DNA of 64,000 nucleotides from Membranipora membranacea (lineage: Eukaryota > Bryozoa > Gymnolaemata > Cheilostomatida > Membraniporidae). Shown here one piece after another: positions 59,401 to 64,000 of this stretch. A program made the translations under genes and the position numbers. The notes beneath the pieces are model-generated. The model was not told where the DNA came from, made no database searches, and worked only from the letters and a program-made list of their open reading frames with translations. The DNA lies in the NCBI GenBank assembly GCA_914767715.1, contig OU612065.1, forward strand, positions 33,606,001 through 33,670,000. The letters are read 5' to 3'. How positions within the stretch are numbered: the stretch's first letter is position 1; every line of letters starts with the position of its first letter.

Positions 59401-62400
59401 TATATTATATTACAGCATGTGTACAATAGTTAACCTCACAGAGCTGAATGTATGTGGTAATGAGGACCTGCAGATATTACCAGAGTGGATCTGTAAGTTG
59501 GAGAACTTGACAAAGTTAGATGTGTCATACTGCGGTCTGGAGGAACTACCAGAGAGGTAAATAGCGCTGATCAATTAGCATGAATATTTGTTTGCGATGA
59601 TTTATGTGTACTAAAATGCCAAGCATTGGACAGCTAATGACCTTTGAGACAGTTCTCAAAGTTTTGAACAAGATAAAATGCAATATGAAGGTAACGTAAA
59701 TAGTTGTGAAGTCATGACAATTTCAGATGATGTGAGGTGAATTTCTGGTAACAAAATGAAACTATGAAGATTTACTGATCTTATATATTACAGCATGTGT
59801 ACAATGGTTAACCTCACGGAGCTGAATGTGAGACATAACAGGAGCCTGAAGAGATTACCAGACTGGATCTGTAAGATGAAGAGCTTGACAAAGTTAGATG
59901 TGCCATACTGCGGTCTGGAGGAACTACCAGAGAGGTAAATAGCGCTGATCAATTAGCATGAATATTTGTTTGCGATGATTTATATGCACTAAAGTGCCAA
60001 GCATTGGACAGCTAATGACCTCTGTGACAGTTCTCAAAGTTTTGAACAGGATAAAATGCAATATAAAAGTAACGTAAATAGTTGTGAAGTCATGACAATT
60101 TCAGATGATGTGAGGTGAATTTCTGGTAACAAAATGAACCTATGAAGATTTACTGATCTTATATATTACAGCATGTGTACATTGGTTAACCTCACGGAGC
60201 TGAATGTGAGAGGTAACACGAGCCTGAAGAGATTACCAGACTGGATCTGTAAGATGAAGAGCTTGACAAAGTTAGCTGTGTCACACTGTAGTCTACAGGA
60301 ACTGCCAGAGAGGTAAATCAGACGTGTTGATCCATGCCCATTTCTCTCTGTTTTTGCTGTTATTTTCGCCTTGTCAGTTAGATGTGTCAATTTATTTAAT
60401 ATAATATCAAATTGAGGTTGATTTGTAAAATCCGAATGCAAGCTCTATAAAATTGATACTCAAGGCATGACAATTTCAGATGATGTGAGGTGAATTTCTG
60501 GGAACAAAATGAAACTATGAAGATTTACTGATCTTATATATTACAGCATGTGTACAATGGTTAACCTCACAGAGCTGAATGTATGTGGTAATGAGGACCT
60601 GAAGAGATTACCAGACTGGATCTGTGAGATGAAGAGCTTGACAAAGTTAGATGTGTCACACTGTAGTCTACAGGAACTGCCAGAGAGGTAAATCAGACGT
60701 GTTGATCCATGCCCATTTCTCTCTGTTTTTGCTGTTATTTTCGCCTTGTCAGTTAGATGTGTCAATTTATTTAATATAATATCAAATTGAGGTTGATTTG
60801 TAAAATCCGAATGCAAGCTCTATAGAATTGATCCTCAAGGCATGACAATTTCAGATGATGTGAGGTGAATTTCTGGGAACAAAATGAACCTATGAAGATT
60901 TACTGACCTTATATATTACAGCATGTGTACAATGTTTAATCTCACGGAGCTAGATGTGAGAGGTAACAGGAGCCTGAAGAGATTACCAGACGGGATCTGT
61001 AAGATGAAGAGCTTGACAAAGTTAGATGTGTCATACTGTAGTCTACAGGAACTGCCAGAGAGGTAAATCAGACGTGTTGATCCATGCCCATTTCTCTCTG
61101 TTTTTGCTGTTATTTTCGCCTTGTCAGTTAGATGTGTCAATTTATTTAATATAATATCAAATTGAGGTTGATTTGTAAAATCCGAATGCAAGCTCTATAA
61201 AATTGATCCTCAAGGCATGACAATTTCAGATGATGTGAGGTGAATTTCTGGGAACAAAATGAAACTATGAAGATTTACTGATCTTATATATTACAGCGTG
61301 TGTACAATGGTTAACCTCACGGAGCTGAATGTGAGTGGTCAATGGAGCCTGAAGAGATTACCAGACTGGATCTGTAAGTTGGAGAATTTGACAAAGTTAG
61401 ATGTGTCAGACTGTAGGCTACAGGAACTGCCAGAGAGGTAAATCAGACGTGTTGATCCATGCCAATTTCTCTCTGTTTTTGCTGTTATTTTCGCCTTGTC
61501 AGTTAGATGTGTCAATTTATTTAATATAATATCAAATTGAGGTTGATTTGTAAAATCCGAATGCAAGCTCTATAGAATTGATCCTCAAGGCATGACAATT
61601 TCAGATGATGTGAGGTGAATTTCTGGGAACAAAATGAACCTATGAAGATTTACTGACCTTATATATTACAGCATGTGTACAATGTTTAATCTCACGGAGC
61701 TAGATGTGAGAGGTAACAGGAGCCTGAAGAGATTACCAGACGGGATCTGTAAGATGAAGAGCTTGACAAAGTTAGATGTGTCATACTGTAGTCTACAGGA
61801 ACTGCCAGAGAGGTAAATCAGACGTGTTGATCCATGCCCATTTCTCTCTGTTTTTGCTGTTATTTTCGCCTTGTCAGTTAGATGTGTCAATTTATTTAAT
61901 ATAATATCAAATTGAGGTTGATTTGTAAAATCCGAATGCAAGCTCTATAAAATTGATCCTCAAGGCATGACAATTTCAGATGATGTGAGGTGAATTTCTG
62001 GGAACAAAATGAAACTATGAAGATTTACTGATCTTATATATTACAGCATGTGTACAATGGTTAACCTCACTGAGCTGAATGTGAGAGGTAACTGGAGCCT
62101 GAAGAGATTACCAGACTGGATCTGTGAGATGAAGAGCTTGACAAATAAAGATGTGTCAGAGTGCGAACTAGAGGAACTACCAGAGAGGTAAATAGCGCTG
62201 ATCAATTAGCATGAATATTTGTTTGCGATGATTTATGCGCACTAAAATGCGAAGCATTGGACAGCTAATGACCTTTGAGACAGTTCTCAAAGTTTTGAAC
62301 AGGATAAAATGCAATAAATAAAGGTAACGTAAATAGGTGTGAAGTCATGACAATTTCAGATGATGTGAGGTGAATTTCTGGTAACAAAATGAACCTATGA

Positions 62401-62567
62401 AGATTTACTGATCTTATATATTACAGCATGTGTACAATGGTTAACCTCACGGAGCTGAATGTGAGAAGTAACTTGAGCCTGAAGAGATTACCAGACGGGA
62501 TCTGTGAGATGAAGAGCTTGACAAAGTTAGATGTGTCACACTGTAGTCTACAGGAACTGCCAGAGAG
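56458..62567 (+). CDS. Second LRR-exon gene (probable ROCO relative), 5' part; 3' end outside window
   Basis: Exons: 56458-56497, 56721-56813, 57762-57981, then nine LRR exons of exactly 141 bp at 59416, 59794, 60172, 60547, 60922, 61297, 61672, 62047 and 62427. Translation starts MESPSTSSEQHSH, passes a Ser/His-rich then acidic stretch and VYRVWYRDNTEPEIDEF, and enters LRRs at NYRDVTLSELL. Every LRR exon is phase 2-2, 47 codons, two LRRs with pattern LTxLxVxxNxxLxxLPxxIC and LTKLDVSxCxLxELPE. The exon size, phase and gtaaat donor equal those of the LRR-Roc-COR-caspase gene at the other end of the window, so the same downstream domains are expected but lie outside. There is no signal peptide; the predicted product is intracellular. 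Confidence 0.8.
58441..59124. mobile_element. 684-bp near-perfect foldback MITE
   Basis: Two arms of about 330 bases, nearly exact reverse complements, from TTAAAGGGATAATATACTTC to GTATTATCCCTTTAA, around a short centre at about 58765-58795. TA flanks AAGGGATAAT on both sides, compatible with a Tc1/mariner-type target. It lies in the intron just before the LRR exon array. Confidence 0.9.
59165..59235 (+). mobile_element. tRNA-like SINE head (weak)
   Basis: AGTATGACTTTAGCTTGGCA and GGTTCTACTCCCGGTT sit at A-box/B-box spacing. No cloverleaf forms. Confidence 0.35.
59416..62567 (+). repeat. Tandem array of nine LRR exon cassettes
   Basis: Unit length is mostly 375 or 378 bp (one exon plus one intron). 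Introns come in two types: after exons 1, 2 and 8 they start GTAAATAGCGCTGATC, after exons 3-7 and 9 GTAAATCAGACGTG. Exons 5 and 7 are identical over 141 bases, showing a 750-bp two-unit duplication or gene conversion. The repeated 91-codon frames on the minus strand are antisense by-products. Confidence 0.95.
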
Positions 62568-63055
62568 GTAAATCAGACGTGTTGATCCATGCCCATTTCT
62601 CTCTGTTTTTGCTGTTATTTTCGCCTTGTCAGTTAGATGTGTCAATTTATTTAATATAATATCAAATTGAGGTTGATTTGTAAAATCCGAATGCAAGCTC
62701 TATAAAATTGATCCTCAGCAGGCTAACCATAAATACTATCCTCTAGGGTTATGGTATTCTGCATGATAATAATAATAATAAAGTTTTTGGCCAAACTTGA
62801 TAGCTGGTAGTTTTTGAGTTGTCGGCACCTAGTTCTTAAGAAAGGCGGAGCATTCTTATTTGTATGCATTTAGGGTAAGTCAATCTGCATGATATGTGAA
62901 AATCTTTGATGAAATTTCTTATCCACAGCAGAGATTGATGGTGGCCACGATTTCATTGGTCAACCAGTTTTCAAATTGGATTGTGGCTTTTGCCATTTTA
63001 GGGCTACTCTCATGATATATACAAAATTACCCTGTCTTTGTATTTTCTAATGTAG

Positions 63056-63081
63056 CCTAAGATCACTCAGTCTCCCATCAG
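63056..63081 (+). pseudogene. Collapsed LRR exon remnant
   Basis: Between TGTAG and gtacat lie 26 bases reading LRSLSLPS, the beginning and end of an LRR exon with the middle lost. It would change phase from 2 to 1, so splicing it in would break the array frame. Confidence 0.45.
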
Positions 63082-63224
63082 GTACATCTTCCCTCTAAAA
63101 ACAACTAAGTATGATAAACTTTGAGATAACCTTGAAGTTTCATCAAATATCAGGAGTCGGCACAAAGCTCCCTCTGTTTTCACTAAAACTTATTTAAGGT
63201 TTTGAATGAGTAGGTCCAAAATCA

Positions 63225-63720
63225 GGACTGGAGTAAAGCCATAGATTCAAACAATAGTCAAAACTCCATAGAAAACTTCATAGCTACACTTCAAGCTATC
63301 AAAAAAGCACATGAATTCGATTTTAGACAGCCTTGGATGACAACCGAATTGTACTCACTCACATAGGAACATACCCGACTTCATCGTAAGGTGAAAAAGA
63401 TTCCTATAACCTAGTACTCAAGAAAAATTATCAGAAATTACAAATTATGTTTTAAATTAAGAACGCTAAAAGAGATTATTTTGCACACAAATTTGAGTCA
63501 TGTAAGAACAACAAAAATTGAAAAATGAAAATATATCAGAAAAATCATCACTAAGAGCGAGACAAAAGATAGTAATTTAATGATAAAAAAGGATGGTTCT
63601 GAGATCACTGATCCGTTAGGAACTGCTGAAAAGTTTAACCAATTTTTTGTGAGTATTGGGTCGTCACTAGCTAATGATTTACCAGAAACTTCATGTGATT
63701 ATGAGGGCTCTTGAAAATTT
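63225..63720 (+). mobile_element. LINE fragment (endonuclease-RT linker)
   Basis: Frame pieces read FRQPWMTTELYSLT, LHRKVKKIP and later FNQFFVSIGSSLAND, typical of the region just before RT in non-LTR elements (PW.T..L; F..FF..IG..LA). Several stops and frame changes; inactive. Confidence 0.75.
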
Positions 63721-63814
63721 GATGAAATTTGTTTTTAGAGATTAAATCTGTAATTAGCAAGCAGGAGACAAAGGAAGCCAAAGGGTGCGATTTAATTAGC
63801 GCATGTACAATAAA

Positions 63815-64000
63815 AGAAAACTACCTGAGGTGCTCACACTCAAAACCTTTCATGCCTTTTAAGCTAGTTCAGGCTTGATCAACAGATTAACTGGTTCAGA
63901 CTGACACTATCAGGGAAATATCAGCAGATTTACTGACAACTTTAGTTAGCTTCAAACGATATTCCGCTAATATATAAAACTTTGAAACATAGAAATTCGA
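63815..64000. repeat. Intron repeat shared with the first LRR gene
   Basis: CTGAGGTGCTCACACTCAAA, AGGCTTGATCAACAGATTAACTGG and CAAACGATATTCCGCTAATA match the introns around 450-560, 3710-3830, 10815-10930 and 1645-1670. The repeat normally lies just upstream of an LRR exon, so more cassettes are expected beyond the window. Confidence 0.85.

Noticed and set aside
60166-62696. Six near-identical 75-91 residue minus-strand ORFs in the LRR array
   Set aside because: They are antisense to conserved intron-exon repeats; the frame starts inside intron sequence and follows the tandem unit exactly, with no splice or protein evidence.

Overview
The window looks like nuclear DNA from an early-branching animal, most probably a sponge. 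It is AT-rich, genes are split into short exons with GT-AG introns, introns carry many small inverted-repeat transposons, tRNA-like SINEs and broken LINEs, and the readable genes are animal-type (a caspase, a collagen, SNAPC3, the U5 snRNP GTPase EFTUD2). The phylum is inferred from gene content; nothing in the sequence names the species. All genes recognised are on the + strand.

Layout. (1) 1-21291: the 3' part of a leucine-rich-repeat / Roc GTPase / COR / caspase gene. Four separate 141-bp LRR exons (648, 3913, 4751, 11012) lie in introns full of duplicated and transposon-derived DNA. A 1.9-kb exon (14902-16805) carries the last LRRs, Roc and COR, and small exons (16959-21291) encode a complete caspase p20 and p10. 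(2) 21292-25742: no gene seen, several mobile elements. (3) 25743-31149: the 5' half of EFTUD2, with a frameshift and an in-frame stop in one exon and no exons for the C-terminal half. (4) 31723-34295: a short membrane-anchored-type collagen. (5) 36453-42296: SNAPC3, apparently complete in eight exons. (6) 42297-46645: no gene seen. (7) 46646-52458: a multi-exon gene of a family I cannot name, with apparent frame lesions and two possible 3' ends. (8) 52459-56457: nested MITEs and a LINE fragment. (9) 56458 to beyond the right part of the window: the 5' end of a second LRR gene with nine tandem 141-bp LRR exons (59416-62567), followed by decayed LRR and LINE sequence and by the intron repeat also found around the first gene.

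The most notable system is the pair of LRR-exon genes. In the first, an LRR sensor, a Roc-COR GTPase switch and an apparently catalytic caspase are predicted in one polypeptide. LRRs are encoded by interchangeable 141-bp exons, all with phase-2 boundaries, so any exon can be added, lost or skipped without changing frame. In the second gene neighbouring introns are nearly identical while exons differ mainly by amino-acid-changing substitutions on the exposed face of the LRR strand. That is what an evolving recognition repertoire would look like. An immune or cell-death role is inference.

Exon boundaries were placed by eye from splice consensus, reading phase and protein similarity; no transcript data were available.
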